Position numbers and translations under genes: made by a program
The notes under the pieces: generated by a model
Told to the model about the DNA's origin: nothing
Database searches by the model: none
What the model saw: the letters and a program-made list of their open reading frames with translations, nothing else
Source of the DNA: Tyto alba
Taxonomy: Eukaryota > Chordata > Aves > Strigiformes > Tytonidae
NCBI RefSeq assembly: GCF_018691265.1
Contig: NW_024881313.1
Coordinates: 14,129,518-14,193,517, forward strand
Direction of reading: 5' to 3'
Length of the DNA: 64,000 bases
Shown: positions 37,331 through 50,000 of the stretch, one piece after another
How the letters are laid out: each line of letters starts with the position of its first letter
How positions within the stretch are numbered: position 1 is the stretch's first letter

Positions 37331-38892
37331 TCTGTCCAGGTGTGACAAACTCATCTGTATTTCAAAAACTTGGTGGGAAAAAAAAAAAAAAAGAGTTCTG
37401 ACACAACTGAAAGACTTTAAAAGACTGAGCATACACAAAACAAGGTAATTTTCTCCCACAAAAAGTGTCAGAATGTGGATTTTAGGAAAGAAAAATCCCA
37501 GCTTGAAGATGTTCCAAAGCACACTTACTCCCAAGAGTGCTTTCTAAAGGAAAGAAAATACAAAAGGAAGAATATTGCAGAAGAGAAGAAAATCCACCTA
37601 ACTCAACCCATAGCCATTTTCTTGTCTGATAAGTCCAAAGCCAGGTGGCTAGAATAAAAGATTAGTGTTTATCTGCTGGAAGATCAGTGCTGATTCATTC
37701 TCATTACACTGCAGCAAGCTCACCTGTGAGGCTTTATAGATGCCTTGGGGGAAAGAGCTCAGCAGGGGTTAACTTCTTGTTCGGGGGAAGAAAGGAGAGG
37801 TGAGATTTGGGTTTTAATTGGTGCAAGGGGAAATCCCCTCTCTTTTATATACCTGGTTCAGAGAAAAACACAGGTAATAATAATAATGATAAAAAGTCTT
37901 AGGACAAGAGTTTTGCTAAGCACAGTTTTCTAAGCATTTCCAGGTCAGCTTGGGGGTGGGGGAAGGGTGTTATTATAAAAGCTTCCCCTGAGGTTCAGTA
38001 GGGAGGTTGGTTGTGATATTTGTAGGAAGTTTTAGCTTGTGTGAAATCTATGAGTTTATTGCTTGAATTAACTCTGAGCTGAGGAAAACAGTTATACTTA
38101 ATGCACTTTTAAAGCCCTGTTTTATTTCCCCATTTGTTTCTATGAAAGGATGCTTTCTAAGCTGATCTTGTCCCTCTGGGCTTTACCTTAATTTGCTTGG
38201 TTGATTCAGAACTAAGAAACTCGAATATCTGGTCCCAGAAGTTATTCTTTCACTGTGAACCACTGTCATTTATTTCTTACTTTCCGTTTAAAAGACTACC
38301 GTTTGCAAGATTGCAGTTTTCAGGTGCTGGAAACCTAAAATGCCAGTGCTTCTCTCCAGTGTAGTATCTGCAAAGATAAAAGAACTCAGTTAAAAAACCC
38401 AGAACAGTTGCTTTAGCCCGTTTTGCAGGTGATGTGGAATCAAACACCAGGCTGTTTGAGAGTAAAAGTGAGAACAAAAAAAACCCCCAACTTTTGCATA
38501 TGGCTGCAAGGCAGTTTATTTTGAACAAAACCCCTCTAAAGTTATTCCAAAAGTACTTGCTTGTAGAGGCATGGCCTTTCCATAGCAGTGAGCGTGTTTA
38601 GGTGTGTTGCCCTCTGCGGGGTTAGCAGATCTGCTCTGATCAGGCCCATCAGCTGCCAAAGGCCACCTCGAATAGCAGAGCAGCAGAAGACAGTGTCAGC
38701 CTTCACCCCTTTTATGTCAGACAGAAAGACTTTTCCATGTCCTCCCCCATGGGTTTCTTGCCTCTCTGATAAAGTACTAAAATTATATTACTCTCTCTGG
38801 CCAATTTAAACAGGAAGCACTTACTGCTGGCAAATAACGTTTTACGTTTGCAAATTTGTTTGGTTTTTTTTTTTTGAGCATCTACCTCCTTG
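37331..38892. other. Intergenic, no gene seen
   Basis: Contains an A-run near 37379 and short AAT repeats near 37876. Otherwise it is unremarkable AT-rich DNA. Confidence 0.65.
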
Positions 38893-38942
38893 TTAGGGTA
38901 GGCAGCTGCCTACTTTGCCTACCCTTAAAGTTGGCCCTGGCA
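38893..38942. mobile_element. Possible DNA-transposon end with 16-bp palindrome
   Basis: The block gttagggtaggcagctgcct ... tgcctacccttaaagttggccctgg is self-complementary. It contains the perfect palindrome at 38898-38913 plus a second copy of the arm (gcctaccct) at 38917-38925. The reverse complement (CCAGGGCCAACTTTAAGGGTAGGC) resembles ends of hAT-like elements common in reptile genomes. Only one end is visible. Confidence 0.4.
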
Positions 38943-41693
38943 AATGCTGTGTTGTGTTCCCACTGAGCCCATGAAGTTTACAGAATAACAGGGCTGCTTT
39001 AATGTGGCAAATGGAAAGGCCAGAGAGAGGCCCAAATTACTTTAACATTTAAAAAATCCAGAATCTTTTGCTTTACATTTTCACTTTGTACTGGAGTTGA
39101 GAGACATTTAAAAAAATAAAGCTTTACAGTTTCCTGTTAAATCTAACTATTTCATACTGTGTAATTAATTGTGCCCTTGCTCTTTCAATCCTCTCAAACT
39201 GAAATTAATAACATTGTGGGAAGCTGTGACTTTTACAAAGATGTGTAGTTTAAAAACTATGAAGAAATACTGATTCAAAGAACAAAGTGAGAGGAACACA
39301 ATAAACATTCTGTCTGGGGGAGAAATGAGCCCATTTCTTCACTTTTTGGCAGCTGGAGTCTCTGAATTTCCCTACCTAGGTACCTCTTGTAAAGTGAGTA
39401 ATTTGAAGTAGATGACTGTGGATGTACAGTATGGTAGCACAGAAATCTTCTGGCTTCACAGCACTCATGTACTTTCATATATGTTATGTTCTGTCAGCTG
39501 CACAGGACTCAAAAAAATGCCCAGTTTACCTTTCCATCCCATTTAGTATCCATGATGAATTGAAGATGAAAAATAGGGTATCGGCGTTATTTGTCCTTGG
39601 TCCATCTATTTGTTTCACAGAACAGGACAAGTAGCTCCATGTTGTTGATTTTATTATACCCTAACTCAAAACGGATACACTGACTTCAAGTCGGTGGGGA
39701 CAGGGTCTTTCATCTTAGTGGCTCCTGTGCCAGTGCCAGTAGATTACCATGCTGACTGGAGATGAGATCTCCTGTTGCTACTTTGAGCTTTGCACCCAAC
39801 AGAAGTGATTTTTCCTGGCTTCGATCTGTGTGTTGAGTCAAACCCTACTGCAAACTTGAAGTAGAAAATGTAGGTAATCAAACAAATCCTTGGAGGGCAG
39901 GAAGAACGAATAATTGCAATAGGAATAACAGAAAAGGGAAGAAAGGTTTGGCTGGGATTTCTAAACGAGACTTGGGAGGTGAGTATTTGCCATGCCTGGT
40001 AGTTAAGCATCCTGCTGACCGCATGAGTTTATTACCCCAAGCTAGGTGCTGAGGGTCCATAGAGGGTAAGGGCTTAGTTTCTCAGAAAAAGTAAATTAAT
40101 TAAAATTAGCTGCTCAGCATCTAGGAATGAAAGTCCTAAAAGCCAGGAGTTGGAGGAGGGAACTTCCCAACCTAAACTAGTAAGAAAGACCAGTATTTCT
40201 AACTTGCAAAGAGAACACATTGTATTGGAGCAATTTTCCCTCCTTTCTTCATCTACAAATATACCGGACACCCTCACACTGATTTGTACGTGCCTGTGGA
40301 GAACAGTAACCTGTATTTAACTGAAGCTGTTCCCAAACTGTAGGTAAAACAAAATGCAGAAAGAAATGTTGATCTGCCTCCTCCATTTGTTGTTCTTTAA
40401 ATGAGGCGGTGAGCCTGTTCTTAATGAATAACTCCAGAGACAAAAGAACTGGGAGGCAGGAAAACAGGAGGCACTTAACTTAGGTGGGAACTTCCCAGGA
40501 ATTCAGGAGCAAAATCCTGCTTTTCAGTGAGGTGAAACTATTTTCTGTGGTTTTACCCCAAGATAGTGCAAGTCAGACATTAGAAGTCTGTATTGTTTAG
40601 GGAATCAAACCACTTGCTATAGCTCCTGGAGTAGTTTATTCCTGAAACAGAATATATTTTAGTCTTTTCACTTCTATTTAAAAAATAAAAATTAAGATAG
40701 TCAACACACATGCAATGCTAAGGGAATTCTTGTTTGTAACAACAGTAAGAATATAGTGAGATCCAAAATATTCCAGGTGGTAACATTACAGGAACACAAA
40801 AATTCTGTCCCTCAGATATTTCGATCTTTTGGACAAAAGAAGTAGCTGACACAAATCGCAGTCCTTTAGCACTGATTAGCTTCACAGACACCTCCAACTC
40901 CTCCATGCACCAAAAGCCAATTTATACACTACACGAGCTTTTACTGTTTCCTTTTTCCCTGCCTTTCAGAGTGATCCCTATTGATCTTACTTCCCACCCT
41001 TCTTTTCTAAAAGTCATTGTGTGGGAATATTCTGGGGCAGGATGTACTTGCTGCTTTGAACCAGGGACTGAACAGACGATGTCCCATGGCTGTTGTCTTG
41101 GCAATATTTCATTATCATTATGGAAAAAAAGTAATTTATTTGATGCCTAATAATTATTGCTAGTGCTAATAGTACTACTATTTTTTTTTGTTAGCTATTG
41201 TTATCTATTTACACAATCCTATTCAAATCTTATTATATGTAAATTAATAAAACAAAAATGCACACTGTGATACAGCACTCCCAACTTCGTTGCTCTTTAC
41301 CTACTTGTGGGACAAGCCAAAGGATATAGCAGGAGCAAAAAAATATTTTACAGGTGGGAACTTAATTCCATTGGGAGTATTATTTATCACAGCTGGCTGT
41401 AGTAGAAGACAACTGGATCCCAACAGTTAGAACATTCATGGCAGTCCTCTACTTCAAGCTTTTTCAGTAATGTTATGACTGTACTAGTTTCTGACCTGGA
41501 GAACACTTAGGGGCTCAAATCTGCAGAAACAAGTTGTTTCAATCACAGCAATACCATTTGAAGCACATGCAGAAACACTTCCATAGAGGAGTCACTTTAT
41601 ACAGTGCCTTGCAGCTGCCCTCATTTTCTGAACGTGAGTCAGTTGAGGGTAAGCAACCCCACCTTGCTTCTCATGAAAAAGATATTCCAAGGC
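38943..41693. other. Intergenic, no gene seen
   Basis: Lies between the two possible hAT remnants. Only short open frames occur, and I recognise no repeat family. Confidence 0.65.
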
Positions 41694-41888
41694 AGTAACT
41701 CTCAACCATTTTTTTTTTTTATGTGAAAGCCTGAAAACCCTTTCCAGGGGAGAAGTGGATCAGGCTGAAACCTGTTAACAATAAGGCTGCTTTTCATAGG
41801 CCTTTTTGTTGCAGACTTCCCTACAGTAGTTGCACCCTCTTGTCCTTCCAGACTGTCTCAGACAATGGGTTGAAAAATATTGTTCTGA
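41694..41888. mobile_element. Possible non-autonomous hAT (Charlie/MER5-like) remnant
   Basis: The left edge (ggcagtaactctcaaccattttt) resembles the hAT inverted repeat CAGTGGTTCTCAACCTTTTT. The right edge (gggttgaaaaatattgttctg) is a degraded inverted counterpart, 195 bases away. That is a typical size for an internally deleted element. No coding sequence lies inside. Target-site duplication is not clear. Confidence 0.45.
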
Positions 41889-41989
41889 AGTTAGTTTGAC
41901 AATATAAGGCAATGAAAGAAATCCCTCTGACACAAGTATATTGTATTAGAATATTTTAGAACTGCAGGGAAAAATGATGTTTCACCAAA

Positions 41990-42175
41990 GAAGAAAATGG
42001 TAAAGTTGTTTCATAGAGACATAATCTAATATTGACTTCAGAAAAATGTAATTGAGTCATAATCGATTAGACAATTTAAAAGCCTCTAATGAGTTAAAGA
42101 TGTGATTTCTTTGTGGTTACATTATAGTTGGAAAATTGATTTCTTAGAGACAAGACAGTAAACGCTTAACCTGGG
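41990..42175. promoter_or_regulatory. Candidate conserved non-coding element with P2 homeodomain site
   Basis: It contains TAATCGATTA at 42060-42069, a perfect palindrome of the form TAAT-NN-ATTA known as a P2 site for cooperative homeodomain dimers. Further cores include cataatctaatatt and ctctaatgagtt. The stretch has no repeat character and reads like a deeply conserved enhancer, but I cannot align it. Confidence 0.3.
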
Positions 42176-43465
42176 TTACTGTGCTGCGTCCTCCCCCAGT
42201 CCTCTGATGAGACTGAGTTTTAGAAGCAATTTTACTTTTCCCTGTGTTGTTATTTAGGTGTGAGCATCAAAGCTGTGCAGTCATAAAGTTACGGACGTGA
42301 GGATTAACTTCTTGCATCCTTCCTCACCCTCATAAACATATCAGATCGAGATGGGTTGGTGACCAGTTTTTCACTGTAGCTATTTTATTGTGGTCCTTTT
42401 GTCAATTGTCTTAGAGGAAAAGTGTTGTGGTTTGGGGATTTAGACGCTTCCTTCCTTCTGTGGCATTATACAAGTAATTTGGTGGTATCTCAGAGCACAA
42501 AACCAATCGTCTGTGGATTTGAAATGAGCTGGTTATCTTATTTCCCTTTGCAAATCAAATGAAAGAAACAAACTGGGAAATGTCCTGTTTGAAGGATGGG
42601 TGGGTTTTTTCAGACAAACAGACAAGTAGATAAAAGCTGATATTATCATTCCTACATTTAGTTCCTGTGACTATAGACATTATAGACATTAACCTGTTTT
42701 ATATGAATACCATCTCTATAGCCCTCACAAAATGCCCATAGTAGGCTTTATGCTGGTAATAAGAGCTAAACCGTGCTGTATTTCATTTCATTCCCGCTGA
42801 TAGCATTTATCAGCAAAATCTGGATTTAAAAACCCCCAAAATATGCAATTTAAGCCTCATCATAACTGGACTGCTGAGGAGGAAAGTGAGGGGATTATCT
42901 GGAGCCTGGAAGCACGAATATAAGAGTGTATTGTCAGTGTGGGCTATAGGCCTTTTGGCAAATGGTAGTGTAAGCTTCAGCTGACAGGCCTTTTCGCAAC
43001 TGACAGATGAAAATATGAAACTTAAATTCTTCATGACAGATAGCTGTGCTGAATGAAGAGGCCAATAAGACAGTGCTGGGTTGGGGGTGAAAGCGACATA
43101 TACAGGCCTTGTGTCTGCAGCATGGGGCAGCTCTTTGTAACTCTCACACAATTAATTTCTCCTTAAGACTCTCCCACTTTGCCAAGCAAACTGTTATAGC
43201 AGACTGGGGTTTTTTTTACCCTCTCTTTTTCTTTCAGATCAACATCTTTTTTTCAGCAGATGAATGCCGAGTCTTCAAAGACTGGGGTGGCAGGTTAAAT
43301 TTAATATGCAGGCATGAAAGATGTTTCCTGGATGCTTCTCCATCAGACCTTTCCACCCAGTCTAGCATGCTGCTATTGTAGGAAGCGTATTCACTGGTTT
43401 ATGAACTATGCTTAATCCTCAGCGATGGCAAGATTTGTCAAAATTTAAAAAAAACATATTTTGAA
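42176..43465. other. Intergenic, no gene seen
   Basis: AT-rich. A pyrimidine tract ending ctctctttttctttcag near 43237 looks like a splice acceptor but has no supported exon. A direct repeat (tatagacat, twice) lies near 42673. Confidence 0.6.
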
Positions 43466-43479
43466 ATGATTGCTCTGTT

Positions 43480-44250
43480 CTGTCAGCACCCCACCCCCCC
43501 CCAGCCCTGCCTGCTCACAGGGTCGCACTCCCAACCAGGACACCCCTTGGTGCAAGGCTGGAGCTTCTTGTGTGAGATGGAGGTCCTGAGGGCAGAAGCC
43601 CAGCCCAGCCCCGGCCTCCAGATGTGGTTTCAGGATAGCAGGGAAAGCACAGCTTCCACACGTGCAGTTCTGTGCAGTCAGAGGCTGACAGGGGCTATGG
43701 CAGCCTTCGCTTGCGGAGCCACCCCAGCCCTGCTGCCTAGCTCTCTAACGGCTCCACCACCCGCGCTGGCAGCACCCACCCACGGGCAGCTCGCTCTTCC
43801 GTGGGCCCCGGGAGCCTCCTGAGGCTGCAGCCACCCGCCGTGGCCATGCAGCTCCTGCGCCCGCCGCTGCCTCGTCTGCCAGCACCGGTTTCTGAGCCAG
43901 CCTCCTTCGAGCCGTGCTCCATCCGACACGAGACACAGCCAGCCAGCCCGTGTGCCGGCAGGAGAGCTCCTGGCTTGGTGTCCTGCAGGGCATCGCACCA
44001 GGTGACGGCAAAGGTCTCCTCTGGCCTTCAAGTCTGTGAAAAAGAAGAAAACACCCAGGCAGGTTTTGTTTGTTTGTTTGCTTCTCCTCTGCAGAGGGAA
44101 GGGCCTTGCTATGGAGCTGTTATGGTCTGCCCTGTGCTTTCAGCCTTGTTACTGTGCTATAAAAAGGGGAGACGGGAGCCAGGAATAATAACGCGCAGTA
44201 CGGCCTCTGGCCAATCCCGGAGTCATTACCTCCACAGAGTTCCCTCTGAA
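43480..44250. other. GC-rich block, moderately CpG-rich at 43720-44010
   Basis: This region is clearly richer in GC and CpG than its flanks (about 20 CpG in 43720-44010 by eye). A C-run lies at its left edge (43489-43502). Open frames exist on both strands but match no known protein. A TATA-like box follows at 44158. It could be a minor promoter or a GC-rich regulatory patch. Confidence 0.45.
44158..44165 (+). promoter_or_regulatory. TATA-like box after GC-rich block
   Basis: TATAAAAA followed by GGGGAGACGG looks like a good TATA box with a GC-rich flank. A CCAAT lies 45 bases downstream (44211-44215) rather than upstream, which is atypical. No transcript or coding region can be tied to it. 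Confidence 0.25.
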
Positions 44251-44265
44251 GTCAATGGACTGTAG

Positions 44266-46659
44266 AATCCAACTTTTAATATTTGTCTTCTTTTATACAA
44301 TTTGTAATTATCAACACAAAAAAAATAGAAAACCCTAAGGTAATATGTTAATTCTTACCAGATGTACTGTACGTATCCTTACATGCTAGAAGCCTGGCAG
44401 GACTGCAATGTCACAACAGACATTTACTGAAGTACCTGGGGAAATGTAACAAAAAGTGTTAGTAGAAAATGGTCTTTCAGCTAAATTACCTAATATATTT
44501 GCTAATGGTATCTGATTTAAAAGCCATAAAAATACTAAGTTAAAAGCACATTAGAAGATGTGGTATATTTATAAGTGTTTGTCACCTTGGCAACAAAAGC
44601 GAAATTCCAAATCTAACACTAGCTTTGATGGGCCAAGACCTTTGAAAATTGATAAATACCTGCTCTTTATAGCAATGATCTGCTTTCAGTGAAGAAATAC
44701 CACACTGTAAAAGGAAGTTCTTCATTGCATAACAGGATTTCTGTTAGCTTTCAGCTATGGTTTTGCCCTGTCTGCCCACTGTAGTATAATTTTTTTAAGT
44801 CTTGAAAATGAAAAGAATACATTTTCAAATATGGTAAAGCACTGATCATTGTTGTATCCTTTTTTTGTAACTTCAAGCCTTAATTTCCTCTATACAAGCT
44901 AGGTTTGTTAGTATCACACTGATCTCTAAACTGGCCTTGGTCAATCTGCAGATCTATAGCTCAGATTTGATGACTGTGATGGGGACTCTTTTTTTCCTGC
45001 CTGTGAATAGTTGTGTCACAAGTACTAAACTATGCATGCCCTGATAAATGTAGTACCAGTTTCAGCTCTGTTTTCTGACATAACATATAGTCCCAGAAAA
45101 CTGTGCTTTAAGACTAAAATGAAAGCTGTTTACTCACTTGTAATGCAAGGTCTTCCGGTATATTACTTCTGCATACAAGTGGTATAGATCTTTATTATGT
45201 TAATTCTTGTACCTCCACTGATTTGCCCACTGATCATGAATGGAGAACACAGGGACAGATCCACACAAAGAATCAACAGTAAGCAAAAAGATATTCATGC
45301 TCCACATGTACACTAGACAAGTGGACCTCATTCAACACTGCAAAGCTCTGTTCAATGTGATGGCAACAAGCTTCTCTGGGGAACTGGGAGTCAAAGTAAC
45401 CATGGGAAAGAATGTCCCCAAAACTGAGCAGAAGGGTGGGGGGTTATGTGTTTTCAGAGGTATGCAGACAACACACTAATAACACCCTTTCTCTGATGAG
45501 GATTGCTTCCACAAATTCCCCTGTGAGAACAGCTACTAGCAGCTCACCTTTGCCAGATAAAATGGTAAAGTTAAGGGAAGATACTGATGCTGCCCTAGCG
45601 TAAGCCTCTCACTTGGCCCCTTCTGAGATGCAGAAGCATTAGCCAGCATTATCGCCCTTCACCTTGCATCCTCACCTCTGATGGAATTGATTAAACAACT
45701 GGGCCACAGAAAGGAAAGCGGAATCTGTGGTATGTGGGTAATCTCTGAGCAGATGCAAAACCCCATGGGTTCAAGGGTCCAAAATGCCTTTAAGGATTAG
45801 AGAAGCCTTTGGAGAGTTTTAGGTAGTACTAGATTAGATACAGCTGAGCATCTCATATCCCTCTTTTTTTTTTCTGTTTTGTAGATGCTTTCATTTTCCT
45901 TCTACTGTTGACTCATGAGGTTGACAATTGGCCAAGAAAGGCAAAGTGGGCATGAAAATCAACAGGAAAGGAGGGAACCAAAAAAGACATGTAGAGGACA
46001 AGGAAGGAGTGGAAAGCTGAAAGACTGGAAAGTGGAAGAAGTTTCCATCAGCAAAATGATGTTGGGACATGCTCCAAAATGTCTTTTGTAAGTTGGGCTT
46101 GTGAGATGGAAGCACGTAGGATTTATTTAAGGCACAGTAAAGCACAGCTGGATTGTTCATGATTTCAGGAGATACTGAGCTGAGCTAAGCCGCTCAGAAA
46201 ATGTGTATTTATTTTTCATTCAAATCAAGTATCTAGGGGAGAGAGGAAATGTGTCAATATCAATGAAGATTTTTGAGAAGTTGCTCTGAAAGGAAGAACT
46301 TTTAATTTCGGACTTGTTTAGGACATCTCAGTATCATTGCATAATACTGACGTCCTGAGTCTAAACTAAACCTTTTTCTTACATTTTAAAGGAAATTTAA
46401 AGATACATATTTCTATTGTGATTCAGATTTCCTAGTGGAAGCAGTGGTGTCTAACTAATTTTCATCATGAGCATGCTTTGATTTTGTAAAAACCTATGAG
46501 GACTGAGAGTGTCAATCAGACTGGACCTCCAACCTTGTACAGTGTTTCAGTGGATTGAAAACCACAGCTTTATCCGTCTCCATCCATCCAGCCAGTCGTG
46601 CCTCAACACCTCCTAAGTGAACATCTCCAGTGAACCATAGAATTGACCCTTGTATTAGT
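44266..46659. other. Intergenic, no gene seen
   Basis: AT-rich after the GC block ends. There is no recognisable repeat family or coding pattern. Confidence 0.65.
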
Positions 46660-47060
46660 GAAATTGCTTTCTAGCGAAATACGTGCAATTTATATGGAGC
46701 TGATAAAGCGTCTATTAAGATACTGGTTAATAGATGTGGTTGGAGCTATTTTTCAAGTATTGATAATAGGGTGGAAAAAGGGTTTCAATTAACTGAGGTA
46801 GCAAGAATCACATGGATAGACGTGTGCTCTTACACTCAAGTGCACAATTTTCACTGATTGATAAACCTAACACACCACTTGAGACTATATTCTAGTTACA
46901 TCACTTCACCATTAAACTCTTCATTTACCCCCAAATGAATAGATTAACATTAAGTAAACTCTACTGAAAAATTGTCCAATTCAATGAAGCTTTAATATAA
47001 ATTTGTAACAGCCATAAAAGAAAATTACAATTTATCATTAGAAAATCATTATTTAAAATG
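46660..47060. promoter_or_regulatory. Candidate AT-rich conserved non-coding element
   Basis: A long, complex AT-rich stretch without simple repeats. It contains ATTAA/TTAAT cores (tctattaagata, tggttaatag, tcaattaactg, attaacattaag) and a TGATTGATAAA element at 46854, which resembles a PBX/HOX composite site. Appearance and location are the only support. Confidence 0.2.
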
Positions 47061-50000
47061 TACAATTCAAGATTTCTATGCAATAAGTGTTTCAGATATG
47101 CTTGTTAAATGAGTTTATGCAAAACTGCAAAGGACCATCTGCAGCATGTGTATAATATAGTATATATGTATATAACATACACAACCACCCATGCGAATAT
47201 TAAAAAAAAAAAGATTAAATTTTATTATTAAGATTACTAGTCACATTGCTTTAGCAAATCTGTGTTCATAGTTTTGTTTGTTCTTATGTATGCCTCAAAT
47301 AGATTGGATTTTCCTATTGTTTAAAATATGTAAGGCAGGTTATATGATTCTGTCAATTAAATCAGCATTTTATATGCTGAAGAAAAATTACTTTATTATA
47401 GGGCCATTTCTGAAAGTCATTGAAAATGCAGAGAAGGTGTAATCACTTTAAGAATAGGTGTAAAACTAGTACTATTAAAAGATTGTCAGTACAGTGGGCC
47501 AAATTTTGAGGAACCCGGAGTTGTTCTGTGAACACCAGATAGCTGAGACCCACCTTGTAATATCTTAAAGAATTTGGCCTTCAGTAAGCAAGGTTTGGCT
47601 GCACGCAGTACTAAAGGCCAATTGCTACTTGCTTTGTGCTTTTAATAGAAGATGATTTTCCATTATACCCAAAAGGCAGATGTCACAAGTCCTTAGTGAA
47701 TATTTGGAGATCCTTAGAGTCATTAACAGTATGACAAAATATGATGTTTCTAAATAGCTTTATATATCTTAGTTAGGAATCCTGAATATCTGACAGCATA
47801 GGTGAGATCTGTCAACCCCTCTCTCTCTTTTTCTTTCAGCATTGAAAAGCATATCCATTTTTTCAATTCTCTTTTTAGCTGGGGGTTTAAACTCATTCAA
47901 ATCGACAGCTAGGCATTTGGATGTATTCAGTTACACTGTGCCAATAAACCATGTGTGTGATAACTGGTTGGGACATCAAATTCTAAATTTAGTCATATTT
48001 ATGGGAATTGAGGAGCTATTGCTTCAGTTGCATCTCTCAGATCTGCATGTGATTGTTTAAATTTATTTTTCCTTGTGGCTTACATACAGCCTGCACAAAC
48101 ACTGAACATACAATTTCAAAACTTACTGTTTTGTTTTGGTTATACTTCAGACTGCAGCCACCTCAAACCACTTCTGAAGGAAGACACAATGGCAAATATG
48201 GACTTTTCCCTACAGATGACAAGGCAATGAAGGACATAGAACAGAAATCTTTTTTGTTTTTCTGAGGCGTTGACTTTTTATATAGCCTATAAATCATTTG
48301 CCATTAATGTGCAAGAACTTTTGTGAAGACGGTGCCATAGCCAGGCACAATGATGCAATAGAGAGGATCTAAAAGCCTCAGCATTGCAGACACTTTGCTT
48401 TTTAAATAATTAATGTTGTCTTAACTTTAAGTATATTATCAGTTTCCTGAAAGAAGGGAAATTGTTCTACTGACTGGAGTTATGTATCTTGCCAGTCAGC
48501 ACAAATCTGTTGCCTTAAAACATAGATATCTGTTCTGAATGGTTTTAATAAAATCTGTGTTACTACATGGGAAAAAAATGACTTTGTAGGTTTGCAAGAG
48601 CATGAAAACAAGATTATAAAACAATCTTCAGGACCTCAAAGATCTGCTCTGCAGAAATGCTTAGCATTGGCATCTCTGGGTATTCGGGATCTTTCAAAGT
48701 CAGGCCCAGAGCCTGAATAAGAATGTCACCACAAGACATTTTCATGCTATTTGCAGATTTTCTTTACAATACCTCCAGCTTTTGATTGTGCTAAAGCCTT
48801 AAAAGCAAATCAGAGAAAAGAGTCCCCTATTGTGTATTACAAAAGATACAGCCAGAAACAGTAAAACTGAGGGAGCTGTTTCCTAATGCACTCCTTCACA
48901 TGACAATCAGTTTAGATCTTTTACTTTCTTTCTCAGCCTACCTCAGCAACAACGTATTCAAATCTATCTTTTTCTTGCTGTAATATACTGCTGTAGGTGA
49001 TCCTACCTACTTTTAATTTACTTTGTACACTAGAATAATAATTAGAACAACTGTACTATCATACGAGCCTGCTTAATTGTATAGTTTACCTGCTACAGTT
49101 TAATAAGTACTGTACACATATATGGATTTATGTATACATATACAATGTAGACAAAAGTATTTTATATATATGCTCTGTAAAACCATTGGTTTTGTAGATC
49201 GGTTTGACTTATGCTCACCATTTACTCTGATGCTCTTTTTATAAGCATTCCAGCTGTCACTGGTGCCATCGTATTTGCTATGAGGCTAAGAATTAAAGTT
49301 AAACAAGATTTATGTGCTTTGGAAAGCAAGTCAGGAACAGAGAAGGTCTGTTTTCATGGGTTTTCTTTAAAATACCGTTCAGAATAAGCTACTATCTAAC
49401 TGAAACAAAAAGTACTATTAGTTTTGCATGGTTGTACATATAACGGCCCAGAGTCTGCCCCGGGCTGCTGCACTCGTGTGGAAAGGTTGGACGAGCCAGA
49501 TTAAGATCAGGACTTGACCAAATAGCTCCCTGTGGTTCTGATTTGACATACTGCATCAACTTTACTTAGTAATCTAAGATAAAGAGTAGACTTTGATTAA
49601 GCTCTCAAGAGTGCCCTCATTTAAAAAGAAATTAATAGATGCCTCTGTTAGTGACATAGCATTTCTTCATTCATTTCTGTGGAAAACCACTAGATAGTTC
49701 ATCAAAAACTCTACACATGCTGAAAGGGGCATGACAGGTTAACAGGAGCCCTGCGGAAGAAGGTATCCTCTGCTTTGCAGGATGGATAGGGAAGAGCTTT
49801 GGGGCTTTCTGGGTTTCTGCATCTAAAAATTAATGCTTTGGGTCATGCCACTGGCACCACAATCTGCTTCTCCAGCCAGTGCGGCAGCTGGCAGTGCGGG
49901 AGCTGGAGTGGCCTGCGTGGTGGTCCTGCTCTGCTGGCACCTGTGCTGCATCTCCCAGGAGCCACATCCATGGCTTCAGCATCAAAAGATGTTAGATACC

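Noticed and set aside
43801..44265. 154-codon plus-strand open frame
   Set aside because: It is overlapped by minus-strand frames of similar length in the same GC-rich block and resembles no known protein.
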